Virus record (IMG/VR): IMGVR_UViG_3300042335_000796
Span: 1 to 64,000 of that record
DNA from: a virus
Length of the DNA: 64,000 nt
Direction: 5' to 3' (one strand)
Made by a program: the position numbers and the translations under genes. Positions within the stretch are counted from its first letter, which is position 1, and each line of letters begins with the position of its first letter. The notes beneath the pieces were generated by a model. It did not search any database. It worked only from the letters and a program-made list of their open reading frames with translations, and had not been told where the DNA came from. This document shows, one piece after another, positions 25,956 through 35,796 of the stretch.

Positions 25956-28382
25956 ATGATGTCATTAAGAATAATTAAAAGAAACGGGGAATTACACTCA
26001 TTTAATCCTCAAAAAATTTATAACAGAATTAAAAGAACTGCTAAAACCTTAAATGTAAATTCTGAAGAAATTTTTATTAAAGTTGTCACATCATTACCAA
26101 CTGAAGGTGAAATTTCAACAAAAGAATTGGATAAATTAATTTATGAAATATCAGCATCATATACTGGTAGTCATCATGACTATTCTCGTTTAGCAGCAAG
26201 TATTGCAATATCTTCATACCATAAAGAAACTTTAGATAGTTTTAGTGAAACTATGAATATTTTGAACAGTGAAGGTGTTATTAATGATAAATTAATTGAA
26301 ATTATTAATGAATATGGTGCTGATAATATTGATTCATTAATTAATCATAATAATGATTACAATTTTGATTATTTTGCTTGGAGGTCATTAAGAGAAATGT
26401 ATCTGTTAAGAAAATCTGATGGTACATCATTTGAAAGACCACAACATATGTATATGCGTGTTGCATTATGGGTAACTAATAATTTAGAAGAGGCTATAGT
26501 ATATTATAATTCATTGTCTAAGCAATTGATTTCACCAGCAACGCCAATAATTATCAATTCAGGAACTAATATTCCACAATTGGCATCATGTGTTTTACAT
26601 TATAATGATGAAGATTCTCGAAATGGATTATTAAATACTCTTGATGATGTTTCAACATACTCGGCACATGCTGCTGGTATTGGCCTTTGCATGTCTAATA
26701 TTAGAAGTAAAGAAAGTAGAATTTCAACATCTGGGGGACATTCTGGAGGTTTGCTTAAGTATTTAAAAATTATAAATGAATCTTTACGTTTTTTTAATCA
26801 GCAAGGTAGAAGACCAGGTTCTGCAGCAATTTATATTGAACCTTGGCATAAAGATATTTTTGATTTATTAGATATTAAGAAAAACACAGGTGCTGAAGAA
26901 TTACGGGCTCGTGATTTATTTACCGCTTTATGGATACCAGATAATTTCATGAATGCTGTTAAAAATAATTCAGATTGGTATTTATTTTGCCCCAACGATA
27001 TTATAAAAGCTGGAATTAAACCTTTACAAGAATGTTATGGTGAAGAGTATGAACTTAATTATAAAAAAGCTGTTGATTTAGGCTTAGGTAAAAAAATTAA
27101 GGCCCAAGATGTTTGGACAAAAATTATCGAATCTCAAGTTGAAACGGGTGTTCCATATTTATGTTCAAAAGATAATGCAAATAATAAAACAAACCATCAA
27201 AATATTGGAGTAATTAAGCAATCTAATTTATGTAATGAAATTTATCAATATACTGATGAAAAAACTACAGCAATATGTACATTATCATCTTTAGTATTAA
27301 AAAATTATATTATTAATGGTGAGTTTAATCATAATTTATTATTTGAAGAAACAAGAAAAGTTGTTAGGGCTTTAAATCATGTTATTGATATTAATGCATA
27401 TTCAACTGTAAAAGGTTCAAAAGGTGGCCTTGAACAAAGAGCTATTGCTATAGGTACACAAGGTTTAGCTGACGTATTCTTTATTCTTGATTATATTTTT
27501 AATTCAGAAGAAGCTCGTAAATTAAACAAAGAGATTTTTGAAACTATTTATTTTGCTGCAATAACTGAAAGTAATGAATTATGTATTGAAGGAAATTATG
27601 CGCCATATTCATATTTTAAAGGTTCACCAATGTCAAATGGTGTATTTCAATTTGATATGTGGGGACTTGATTCCAAATCCTTGTCAGGAAGATGGGATTG
27701 GGAACTTTTAAAAGAAAGGGTTATTAAATATGGTGTTTGTAATTCATTGTTTACAGCACAGATGCCTGTAGCCTCTTCCGCTAAAATAACAGGTTCATAT
27801 GAGATGACAGAACCCGCACATTCTGCAATCTTTAATAGAAGAGTTGTTGGTGGTGAAATTATGATTGTTAATAAATATTTAATTAACGATTTTGAAAAAA
27901 TTGGTATATGGTGTGAGGAATTAAAGAATGAAATTATAATGAATGATGGTTCAATTCAAAATATAAATTTTAATAATTATCTTGAACAAGATGATAAAAA
28001 ATACAATTTTAAAATTTCAAGAATTGAGCATTTAATTAATAAGTATAAAACAATTTGGGAAATTTCACAAAAGTCATTAATTGAAATGGCTGCTGATAGG
28101 GCACCATTCATTGACCAATCACAGTCTATGAACATTTATATGGCAAATCCAACGTTATCTAAAATTTCATCATCACATTTTTATTCTTGGGAAAAAGGTT
28201 TAAAAACAATGTGTTATTATGTTAGAACTAAAGCAATATCAACAGGTGCTAAACATTTAGCTTTTGATATTTCAAAAGTTAAGCAAGAATTGCCAGAAAC
28301 ACCTAAAGTTGATTACACATATATGAATTTACCATCAAAACCTGAAAATTCACCGTTTGATTGTTTTGGTTGTTCGTCATAA
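25956..28382 (+). CDS. nrdA: Ribonucleotide reductase class I, large (alpha) subunit
   Basis: An 808-aa catalytic subunit that reduces ribonucleoside diphosphates. An N-terminal ATP-cone (LRIIKRNGELHSFNPQKIYN) suggests allosteric activity control. Active-site residues are all present: C212 in LASCVLH, N424, C426 and E428 in NLCNEI, C441 in ICTLSSL, and the radical-transfer pair Y754-Y755. The C-terminus is DCFGCSS, with C803 and C806 as the likely shuttle cysteines, a CxxC pair rather than the CxxxxC of E. coli. ATG codons at 25956 and 25959 are both possible starts. A strong terminator follows. Confidence 0.92.
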   Translation: MMSLRIIKRNGELHSFNPQKIYNRIKRTAKTLNVNSEEIFIKVVTSLPTEGEISTKELDKLIYEISASYTGSHHDYSRLAASIAISSYHKETLDSFSETMNILNSEGVINDKLIEIINEYGADNIDSLINHNNDYNFDYFAWRSLREMYLLRKSDGTSFERPQHMYMRVALWVTNNLEEAIVYYNSLSKQLISPATPIIINSGTNIPQLASCVLHYNDEDSRNGLLNTLDDVSTYSAHAAGIGLCMSNIRSKESRISTSGGHSGGLLKYLKIINESLRFFNQQGRRPGSAAIYIEPWHKDIFDLLDIKKNTGAEELRARDLFTALWIPDNFMNAVKNNSDWYLFCPNDIIKAGIKPLQECYGEEYELNYKKAVDLGLGKKIKAQDVWTKIIESQVETGVPYLCSKDNANNKTNHQNIGVIKQSNLCNEIYQYTDEKTTAICTLSSLVLKNYIINGEFNHNLLFEETRKVVRALNHVIDINAYSTVKGSKGGLEQRAIAIGTQGLADVFFILDYIFNSEEARKLNKEIFETIYFAAITESNELCIEGNYAPYSYFKGSPMSNGVFQFDMWGLDSKSLSGRWDWELLKERVIKYGVCNSLFTAQMPVASSAKITGSYEMTEPAHSAIFNRRVVGGEIMIVNKYLINDFEKIGIWCEELKNEIIMNDGSIQNINFNNYLEQDDKKYNFKISRIEHLINKYKTIWEISQKSLIEMAADRAPFIDQSQSMNIYMANPTLSKISSSHFYSWEKGLKTMCYYVRTKAISTGAKHLAFDISKVKQELPETPKVDYTYMNLPSKPENSPFDCFGCSS

Positions 28383-28404
28383 AATGGATAACTTTAGATA
28401 ATTT

Positions 28405-28431
28405 AAAAAACCGCAAACTGCGGTTTTTTTT
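28405..28431 (+). terminator. Intrinsic terminator after nrdA
   Basis: Stem of 11 bp, AAAAAACCGCA (28405-28415) pairing with TGCGGTTTTTT (28419-28429), with a 3-base AAC loop and a continuing T run. The A run upstream makes the structure potentially usable in both directions. It separates the replication/RNR block from the wedge module. Confidence 0.88.
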
Positions 28432-28438
28432 ATTTATA
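28431..28438 (+). promoter_or_regulatory. TATTTATA element right after nrdA terminator
   Basis: TATTTATA directly follows the T run of the terminator and lies 39 bases before the gp25-like ATG. A second copy follows at 28457. Being just downstream of a terminator, this is a natural place for the promoter of the wedge operon. Confidence 0.35.
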
Positions 28439-28456
28439 AAAAAAATTGTTTCAGTA

Positions 28457-28464
28457 TATTTATA
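28457..28464 (+). promoter_or_regulatory. Second TATTTATA element before gp25-like gene
   Basis: TATTTATA starting 13 bases before the ATG at 28470. A promoter here would leave almost no leader, so of the two copies the upstream one is the better promoter candidate. Confidence 0.22.
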
Positions 28465-28469
28465 TACAT

Positions 28470-28931
28470 ATGGCAAATGGAAAAACATATGGAATTGATT
28501 TCCCATTTAATATTTCAGATAAAGGTCAGTATCTAAAATTAACTGAGACTGCAAATGATGAAATTAGGGCGAATTTAATTCATTTATTATTAACAAAAAA
28601 AGGTTCAAGATATTTTTTACCAGACTTTGGTACTAATTTATATGGATTTATTTTTGACCCATTAGATTCGCCAACATTTACATCTATTGAATCAGATATA
28701 AAAGAATCTTGTGAAAAGTATTTACCACAATTAAGAATAACTAATATTGAAATAACTGCTTTAGAATCTGAAGAAACTGATTCAATAATAACAACAAATG
28801 GTAATGATATTAATCGTGAATTTTTATTACCATCAGCAAATAAGAATGAATACACTGCAAAAGTTAGAATAGAATATGCTATAACAAATGATGTATTTAA
28901 TTCTAAAGACTTTTTAATTATTAATATTTAA
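28470..28931 (+). CDS. Baseplate wedge protein gp25-like
   Basis: A 153-aa protein of the GPW/gp25 family, a conserved sheath-initiator component of contractile tails. It has the family pattern: a hydrophilic N-terminus (KTYGIDFPFNISDKGQYLKL), the segment IRANLIHLLLTKKGSRYFLP with the downstream DFGTNLYGFIFDP, and a C-terminal strand-rich region. It is slightly longer than T4 gp25 (132 aa). ATG 28470 is chosen over an in-frame TTG at 28446 because it matches the usual N-terminus. It is first in the wedge operon, 5 bases before the gp6-like gene. Confidence 0.85.
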   Translation: MANGKTYGIDFPFNISDKGQYLKLTETANDEIRANLIHLLLTKKGSRYFLPDFGTNLYGFIFDPLDSPTFTSIESDIKESCEKYLPQLRITNIEITALESEETDSIITTNGNDINREFLLPSANKNEYTAKVRIEYAITNDVFNSKDFLIINI

Positions 28932-28936
28932 CCATA

Positions 28937-30778
28937 ATGGCTGAAAAAAGAATATCGTATACTGTCAGAGATTTTCAATCTTTAAGAACTGAATTAATCA
29001 ACTTTACAAGAATATATTATCCAGATTTAATAGATAATTTCAATGATGCGGCAATATATTCAGCATTTTTAGACCTTAATGCTGCAATAGCAGATAATTT
29101 ACATTATCATATTGATAGAAGTATTCAAGAAACTGTTTTACAATTTGCTCAACAAAAATCCTCAATTTTTAATATTGCCAGAACTTATGGTTTAAAAATT
29201 CCAGGTCAAAGACCATCAGTAGCACTCGTTGATTTTTCAATAACAGTTCCTGCAAATGGTGATAAAGATGATGAAAGGTATGAAGGATTATTAAGACGTG
29301 GAGCTCAAGTTTTTGGTGCTGGTCAAATTTTTGAAACAGTTAATGATATTGATTTTTCATCACCATATAATGCTGAAGGTTTTCCTAATAGATTAAAAAT
29401 TCCTAATTTTGATTCCAATAGTAATTTAATTAATTATACAATAACTAAACGTGAAATTGTTGTAAATGGTGTAACTAAAGTTTTTAAACAAGTAATTACA
29501 CCTGCTGATGTAAAACCATTTCTTGAATTATTTTTACCTGAAAAAAATGTTTTGGGGGTGACTTCAGTAATACAAAAAGACGGGACAAATTATGCAAATG
29601 TACCAACAGCACAAGAGTTTCTTTCATCTGTTGGTAAATGGTATGAAGTTGATGCCTTGATTCAAGATAAGGTTTTTATTGAAGACCCAACTAAACCAAC
29701 AGACCAAGCAGGATTAAAAGTTGGTAAATATATAACAACAAATAACAAATTTATTACTGAATATACTCCAGAGGGTTTTTATAAATTAACATTTGGTGGT
29801 GGAAATACTTCTGCCGAAGAACAATTAAGAGAATTTGCAAGAACTGGTCTAAATGTTCAGCCTATGGAAAGATATTTAAATAATTTTTCTTTGGGTAGTG
29901 CATTGCAACCTAATACAACATTATTTATTCAGTATCGTGTTGGTGGTGGATTAGCGACAAACGTTGGTGTTAATGTAATTAATCAAATCGGTACTGTATC
30001 ATTTTTTGTAAATGGACCATCAGAAATTCTAAATTCTTCAGTTATAAGTTCACTAAGGTGTAATAATATTACTGCAGCGATTGGTGGTAGTGGTTTACCA
30101 ACAATTGAAGAGATTAGAAATTTTGTGGCTTTTAATTTTGCCGCACAAAATAGAGCAGTTACAATTAATGATTATGAATCAATAATTAGAAAAATGCCTT
30201 CACAGTTTGGGGCACCAGCTAAAGTTGCAATTCTTGAGGAAGATAATAAAGTTAAAGTTAAAATTTTATCATATGATGCTTCAGGGTCATTAACACAAAT
30301 TGTGTCGAATACTTTAATTAATAATATAGCAACCTATTTATCAAATTATAGGATGCTTAATGATTATATTTCAATTGAAACTGCAGAAGTTATTGATTTA
30401 GGTATGGAACTTTCAGTTGTTTTAGACAGCACACAAAACCAGGGGGTTGTCATATCATCAATTATTGATACAATATCTAATTATTTTAATCCTGCTGTCA
30501 GACAATTAGGACAAAACGTTAATATTTCTGAATTGACAAGGATTGTTCAGGGGCAAAATGGTGTATTATCTTTGGGAGAAATAAAAGTTTTTAATCTCGT
30601 TGGTGGACAATATTCATCATCAGAAACTTCAATGACATATTCTGACAATGCAACTAAACAAATTTCATTTGTTGATAATAACATTTTTGCATTACCAAAT
30701 CAAATATATCAAATAAGATTTCCTAATAAAGATATTACGGTTAGAGTTAAAAATTTTAAGACTATCAGCATTCAATAA
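28937..30778 (+). CDS. Baseplate wedge protein gp6-like (baseplate J family)
   Basis: A 613-aa protein, close to T4 gp6 (660 aa). It starts ISYTVRDFQSLRTELINF, followed by a helical bundle with HYHIDRSIQETVL. It then has the strand-rich centre (YKLTFGGGNTSAEEQLREFA) and the C-terminal part with AQNRAVTINDYESIIRKMP, a signature of the J/gp6 family. gp6 forms the ring of the baseplate wedge and joins neighbouring wedges. It lies between the gp25-like gene and a large wedge-region gene, the same order as the T4 wedge pathway. Confidence 0.85.
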   Translation: MAEKRISYTVRDFQSLRTELINFTRIYYPDLIDNFNDAAIYSAFLDLNAAIADNLHYHIDRSIQETVLQFAQQKSSIFNIARTYGLKIPGQRPSVALVDFSITVPANGDKDDERYEGLLRRGAQVFGAGQIFETVNDIDFSSPYNAEGFPNRLKIPNFDSNSNLINYTITKREIVVNGVTKVFKQVITPADVKPFLELFLPEKNVLGVTSVIQKDGTNYANVPTAQEFLSSVGKWYEVDALIQDKVFIEDPTKPTDQAGLKVGKYITTNNKFITEYTPEGFYKLTFGGGNTSAEEQLREFARTGLNVQPMERYLNNFSLGSALQPNTTLFIQYRVGGGLATNVGVNVINQIGTVSFFVNGPSEILNSSVISSLRCNNITAAIGGSGLPTIEEIRNFVAFNFAAQNRAVTINDYESIIRKMPSQFGAPAKVAILEEDNKVKVKILSYDASGSLTQIVSNTLINNIATYLSNYRMLNDYISIETAEVIDLGMELSVVLDSTQNQGVVISSIIDTISNYFNPAVRQLGQNVNISELTRIVQGQNGVLSLGEIKVFNLVGGQYSSSETSMTYSDNATKQISFVDNNIFALPNQIYQIRFPNKDITVRVKNFKTISIQ

Positions 30779-30804
30779 TCTATTTAAGATTTCTCATTTC
30801 TTAC

Positions 30805-30812
30805 TATTTATT
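30805..30812 (+). promoter_or_regulatory. TATTTATT element before 1653-aa gene
   Basis: TATTTATT starts 30 bases before the ATG at 30835, inside a 56-base gap. It is one of the better-spaced members of the element set upstream of structural genes. Confidence 0.3.
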
Positions 30813-30834
30813 AGTAAATTAATTTAAATTAATA

Positions 30835-33800
30835 ATGGGTAAATCGTATAGAATTAGAACCAAAGTTGGTTCAAATGAAAATATTAATATATTATTAGAA
30901 CAAGATTTTGAACAACTTGAAATTTTATCACTTAAAATACGACAAGATGATGTATATATACGTTCTTGCGCTGATTATGGAGTAATTACTGGTAGAGTAT
31001 TTTGTAATGGCGGATTTGGGGTTCCAAACGCTAAAGTTTCAATATTTATACCAATAAGTAATGAAGATGAGAATAACCCATTAATATCAACAATTTACCC
31101 ATACAAAACAGTTTCAGATGTTAATGAAGATGGTTTTAAATTTAATTTACTACCTTATGTTCCATCATATCCTGGACATGTACCAACGGGGACTTTTCCA
31201 TCAAGATTAGATGCAATTAATGACCAGAATGTTATAGAATTATATGATAAATATTATAAATATACTGTAACAACTAATGATAGTGGAGATTATATGATTT
31301 TTGGAGTACCTGTTGGTACTCAAACAATTGTAATGAATGTTGATTTATCTGATATTGGTCAATTTTCATTATCACCTCAAGATATTATTAGATTAGGTAT
31401 TGGTAATGAGTCACAAATTGATGGTTTAAATTTTAAATCGTCACCAAACTTTAATGAGTTACCACAAATTGTTGTAATAAATAAAGTTATTGAAGTTTCA
31501 CCATTTTGGGGTCAAGATGATGTATGTCAAATTGGTATTACAAGGTCAGATTTTGATTTGACAAATGAAGCTAATATTGAAATTCAACCAACAGCTGTTT
31601 TTATGGGCTCAATTTTTTCATCATCCGATACAAAATATTTGGGTAAAAATTGTAATATTAAAAATAGACAAGGTAATTTATGTGATTTGGTAACAGGCCC
31701 TGGAGAAATTGTAGCAATTAGGCAAACGGTTTTTAAAGATTCAAATGGTGACCCAATACTTGAACAACATTTATTAGATAACGATGGTAAAGTTATCGAT
31801 GAAAATGGCTCATTTTTAGTTGAGTTACCAATGAATTTAGAATATGTAACAACTAATGAATTTGGCCAGCAAATAATATCTTCAGACCCAAAAATTGGAA
31901 TACCAACAAAAGGTAAATATAGATTTAAGATTAAATATCAAACTGATAAAAATGGTACACCAATATTAAATGGTACAAGTACAGCAATTAAAGGTACAGT
32001 AAATCGTGCAAATTTTATCGTTCCACAAATTAGAGAATATGGCTGGATTGATTCAATAACTGACCCAGCAACAAAATTAATCGGCATTACTAATTATGAT
32101 TTATTTCAAAAATCATATGCTTTTAGTTTAGATTGGAATGACTATCCTGATAAAAATGCCGCAATTAATTGTGAAGATTTTTTTTATGAAATGGCGTATA
32201 ATAAAGTTTATACAACTGCACAATTAATTGATGAGTATAGGCAAGGCGGTGGTAGAGCTAAATTTTTAGGTATTAAAGAAATTTTAGATGATACTTGTGA
32301 AACAGAAAACAATAAGTTTCCAGTAAATGATGGGGTTAGAAATTTTGACTTTTTATTTTTCATTTTAAATATTTTTAATACGTTATTTACCAGAACAATT
32401 ATTACATTAATTCCAATATTACATTTAATAGCTATATTATGGCCAATTTTAAAGTGGGTATTATTTACTGTTATTGGTTCATTGTTTGGTTATTTGACTT
32501 ATTATTTTACTGCTGCAGTAATAACTTCTTTAGCTACGGTTCCCCCAGATGTTGCAGATTCAATACTTAATGGAGTTTTGGCAGCAATATTTGCAGGAAT
32601 TACTGTTGCATATTTTGTTAAAATTACGCCATTAGTTCCTAAATTCAAATTTAAAGGCTTATCATTACCAATGTTAAGTTATCCTGAATGTCAAACATGT
32701 TCATGTGATATAGATGATTTAGATGATGATGAAATTACCGACCAGTTAGCTGTTGTTGGTAATGAGTCAGAATTTAAAATTGGAAATTATACAATTTATA
32801 ATCGTTCAAATGGTTCAACAATAGCTGATTTAAATTCTAATACTACCTGGGCAGGATTAGTTGGGGATTTAGGTTCAACACAACCAGTTGGATTGGACCC
32901 TGATAATTATTCTGGAAGTCAAAGTAAAAAACAAGAAAAGTATAATGCTGATTTATTTGGTTTTAGATATGCTTTAGCGGGGTATCCGATTGGTGAAGAA
33001 ATGGGTACGCCAATTGTTAGAAACTATTCAGTGAGTAATAATGATAATAATAATTCATATTATTTAAGTAAAGATGTTACTTTATCACAATCGTTAAATT
33101 TAGCAAATTTAAGAAGTAGATATTTCACGCAAGAAAACATTATACAAACAACAGTAAATAATTCAACATTACCATTTACTGATAGTATAATGATTTTACT
33201 ATTAGACCAAAATAGTACATATCAATTTTCCCCAGGTACACTATTATCATTTGTTAATCCAAACGATAGTACAATTCTTAATGACCCAAATATTACTGGT
33301 GGTACATTAAATCAATTTGGTACAAATTCTATCACAGGTACCTCTGTTAGCACTAAATTAATTAATCAACAATATATTAAACCTGATGGAACAATTGGAA
33401 CATCAGTATTTAGTGTTAATAGCTCAATTACTGAGCAAGAATATTTATATAAAACTGGTATTGAATATTTCCAAGTTATAACTGGATTAACAACTGATTC
33501 AATAAATAATTTAATTACTGCTGGTAATTCATTATTAAAAAATTATTTATTAGATAAGAATCAAAGTATAACATATTTTAATCCTGATACAAATTCATTA
33601 AATACTGTAAATATTAACCCTTTAAAGTCTATTGGGGCTGACTCTTGGAAAAATTATGATGTTCTTATTTTAACTCGTGGTGTTGACCCATATACTGAGA
33701 AACAAAACATTAAATACGATTTATCTAAATTATTTGGATATTCTTTAGGTAGTGATACAATTACTGTTGAAGGTGAATATTTCTTAAATATTCCAATACA

Positions 33801-35796
33801 AGCAAATTCTGGTTCAGGTTCTTGGTTTAATGACTATAAAACTCCAGAATCACATATTGTATCATATACAACATCAAAAATATTTTATACACCATATAAT
33901 TTTAATGTAAGTGGTTCATATACTTCAGTTACGACAAATTCGTTAAGTTATTATTCATCATTAGATAAGAGCCAAGCATTATTCAAACCTGATGCTACAG
34001 CTTTAAGAGTTGAATATTTTACAAATCCTGATGGTGTTCAAGATGGTGTTAATAATCAAATATTTTTTGATTCTTTAAACAATATAAGACAAGGGATTAT
34101 TGAAGGTGGAACTTACATGGCAGCAAGTAATTTAAGTAGCATTGGTAATATTAGTGGATTATCTGCAAGAGTGTATTCACCAAAATATTCAACAATTTCT
34201 ACAAGCATTGGTGGACCAGCTCCAAAATTAGTTATGAGGTCTGATAGATTACCTACATCAGATATTGTTCAAGATAATAATAGTAATTCATTTGCCTTTA
34301 ATTTAAATGATAATTTTGCAATATACGTTATTAGTCAAAATGGTAATTCTGAAGTTATATCATTAGGTAATGACGATTCTAATGACAATTTAGAAGATTT
34401 TATTCAAAGAATGCCACAATTGGCTAATAGTGTTGGTTCAACCTTTAATTGTAAAGGTATGGTACCATTAAAATGTTATAAATCAACATCTACAGGTATT
34501 GTTGTAAAAACACCTTGTAAAGATAATGAAAACCCTGTAAGAGTAAAAGAAGGTTGTTATAAAATAATTCAAAAACCTTATATTTTAAATATAACGAAAG
34601 ACATTCAAAATATTATTGAATGGAATTCCAGATTTAGATTTACATTTGCTTTATGTAGAGATGTTGTATCGTTTACATTTGTTAATAATTGGATAAATGG
34701 TGGTTTATATATGTATTCATTCCAAAAAGATGATGTATATCCAAGCAATCCTAATAACACAAAATATAATAGTTTACCTGATTATAGATATTGTAAAAAC
34801 AATTTAGTCTTTCATGAACAAAGTAATTCTTTCTTTTATCGTGCAACACCATATATTAGTGGAAATACTACTTTTTATGGTAAGGAAGCCCCAAAAAATA
34901 TTTTTGGAGATTATTTTTCAGCATCTAACACAAAATTACTTGGTAACCCAACAACAATCACAGATTTGGGACCAAAATCAGATGTAATTAAACAATTGAA
35001 TTTTGCTAAAGAATATTTAGGGTATGTTGTTGATGCAATACCATCAACAACATATAATGACATTTCAGATGTTGTACAATTGTATGTGGTTTCAAGATTG
35101 ATTAATACTAATTTCTTAGAGCAACTTTTAAAGTTTAATGATGGCTCAATTAATAGTTTATTTAGTCGTCAAAATTATAGAATTGATGGTGATTTAGCAC
35201 AATTAATTAGTATAAATTCAGAATTTGGTGTTATACCATATTTTGGAGCAAACTATGCGGATTCAAATATATCATATAGTGAATTTAATAATAAACCAAC
35301 CATAGGAATATTTTATTCCGCAAATACTTTAGATAGGGATTATTTATCTCCAGGTAGAGAAACTTTTTATGATGATAGAACAAATTTTATATCTCAAAAA
35401 TATGGATTTAGAGACCAAAAAGTGCCATATTATTATTGGAATATTGAAAATACTGCAAAAATATTTGGAAATGAAAAAAATGATTGGTTAATAAAAAATA
35501 CTCAAAATGGAATAAGTTCAGTAAAATATCAATCTGTTGATAGATTATTTGCCAATAGTTTATCTAATCCGACATTCCCATCTGATATCCGTAAACCTTC
35601 TACAGAAATTCCTGGATATATTTATAACTCTAAGTTTTTAGGTACTGAAATAGTTTCTAATGCAGATTTGCCAAATAATTTTAAACAAAATATTCTTGTG
35701 GGTGCACCTTATCATTTTTATTTTGGATTAAAAATTGGTAAAACTTCAATGAATAAATTTATTACAAAATATATAAACAATATTGAACAATTATGA
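30835..35796 (+). CDS. Large wedge-region structural protein with hydrophobic segments (1653 aa)
   Basis: The position after gp6 corresponds to T4 gp7 (1032 aa), but homology is not obvious. The N-terminus contains a carboxypeptidase-regulatory/Ig-like beta domain (ADYGVITGRVFCNGGFGVPN, then DSGDYMIFGVPVGTQTIVMN). Residues 503-600 are strongly hydrophobic, with about three to four helix-length stretches (TIITLIPILHLIAILWPILK and GVLAAIFAGITVAYFV). They are followed by a Cys cluster (CQTCSC). The C-terminal 900 residues are Asn/Ser-rich beta-type sequence. Membrane-like helices inside a structural protein are unusual and may be hidden in the virion until infection. It ends in ATGATG shared with the next gene. 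Confidence 0.55.
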   Translation: MGKSYRIRTKVGSNENINILLEQDFEQLEILSLKIRQDDVYIRSCADYGVITGRVFCNGGFGVPNAKVSIFIPISNEDENNPLISTIYPYKTVSDVNEDGFKFNLLPYVPSYPGHVPTGTFPSRLDAINDQNVIELYDKYYKYTVTTNDSGDYMIFGVPVGTQTIVMNVDLSDIGQFSLSPQDIIRLGIGNESQIDGLNFKSSPNFNELPQIVVINKVIEVSPFWGQDDVCQIGITRSDFDLTNEANIEIQPTAVFMGSIFSSSDTKYLGKNCNIKNRQGNLCDLVTGPGEIVAIRQTVFKDSNGDPILEQHLLDNDGKVIDENGSFLVELPMNLEYVTTNEFGQQIISSDPKIGIPTKGKYRFKIKYQTDKNGTPILNGTSTAIKGTVNRANFIVPQIREYGWIDSITDPATKLIGITNYDLFQKSYAFSLDWNDYPDKNAAINCEDFFYEMAYNKVYTTAQLIDEYRQGGGRAKFLGIKEILDDTCETENNKFPVNDGVRNFDFLFFILNIFNTLFTRTIITLIPILHLIAILWPILKWVLFTVIGSLFGYLTYYFTAAVITSLATVPPDVADSILNGVLAAIFAGITVAYFVKITPLVPKFKFKGLSLPMLSYPECQTCSCDIDDLDDDEITDQLAVVGNESEFKIGNYTIYNRSNGSTIADLNSNTTWAGLVGDLGSTQPVGLDPDNYSGSQSKKQEKYNADLFGFRYALAGYPIGEEMGTPIVRNYSVSNNDNNNSYYLSKDVTLSQSLNLANLRSRYFTQENIIQTTVNNSTLPFTDSIMILLLDQNSTYQFSPGTLLSFVNPNDSTILNDPNITGGTLNQFGTNSITGTSVSTKLINQQYIKPDGTIGTSVFSVNSSITEQEYLYKTGIEYFQVITGLTTDSINNLITAGNSLLKNYLLDKNQSITYFNPDTNSLNTVNINPLKSIGADSWKNYDVLILTRGVDPYTEKQNIKYDLSKLFGYSLGSDTITVEGEYFLNIPIQANSGSGSWFNDYKTPESHIVSYTTSKIFYTPYNFNVSGSYTSVTTNSLSYYSSLDKSQALFKPDATALRVEYFTNPDGVQDGVNNQIFFDSLNNIRQGIIEGGTYMAASNLSSIGNISGLSARVYSPKYSTISTSIGGPAPKLVMRSDRLPTSDIVQDNNSNSFAFNLNDNFAIYVISQNGNSEVISLGNDDSNDNLEDFIQRMPQLANSVGSTFNCKGMVPLKCYKSTSTGIVVKTPCKDNENPVRVKEGCYKIIQKPYILNITKDIQNIIEWNSRFRFTFALCRDVVSFTFVNNWINGGLYMYSFQKDDVYPSNPNNTKYNSLPDYRYCKNNLVFHEQSNSFFYRATPYISGNTTFYGKEAPKNIFGDYFSASNTKLLGNPTTITDLGPKSDVIKQLNFAKEYLGYVVDAIPSTTYNDISDVVQLYVVSRLINTNFLEQLLKFNDGSINSLFSRQNYRIDGDLAQLISINSEFGVIPYFGANYADSNISYSEFNNKPTIGIFYSANTLDRDYLSPGRETFYDDRTNFISQKYGFRDQKVPYYYWNIENTAKIFGNEKNDWLIKNTQNGISSVKYQSVDRLFANSLSNPTFPSDIRKPSTEIPGYIYNSKFLGTEIVSNADLPNNFKQNILVGAPYHFYFGLKIGKTSMNKFITKYINNIEQL

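Noticed and set aside
30835-35796. Calling the 1653-aa gene gp7
   Set aside because: Only the order after gp25 and gp6 supports it. Length, domain content and hydrophobic segments differ from T4 gp7.
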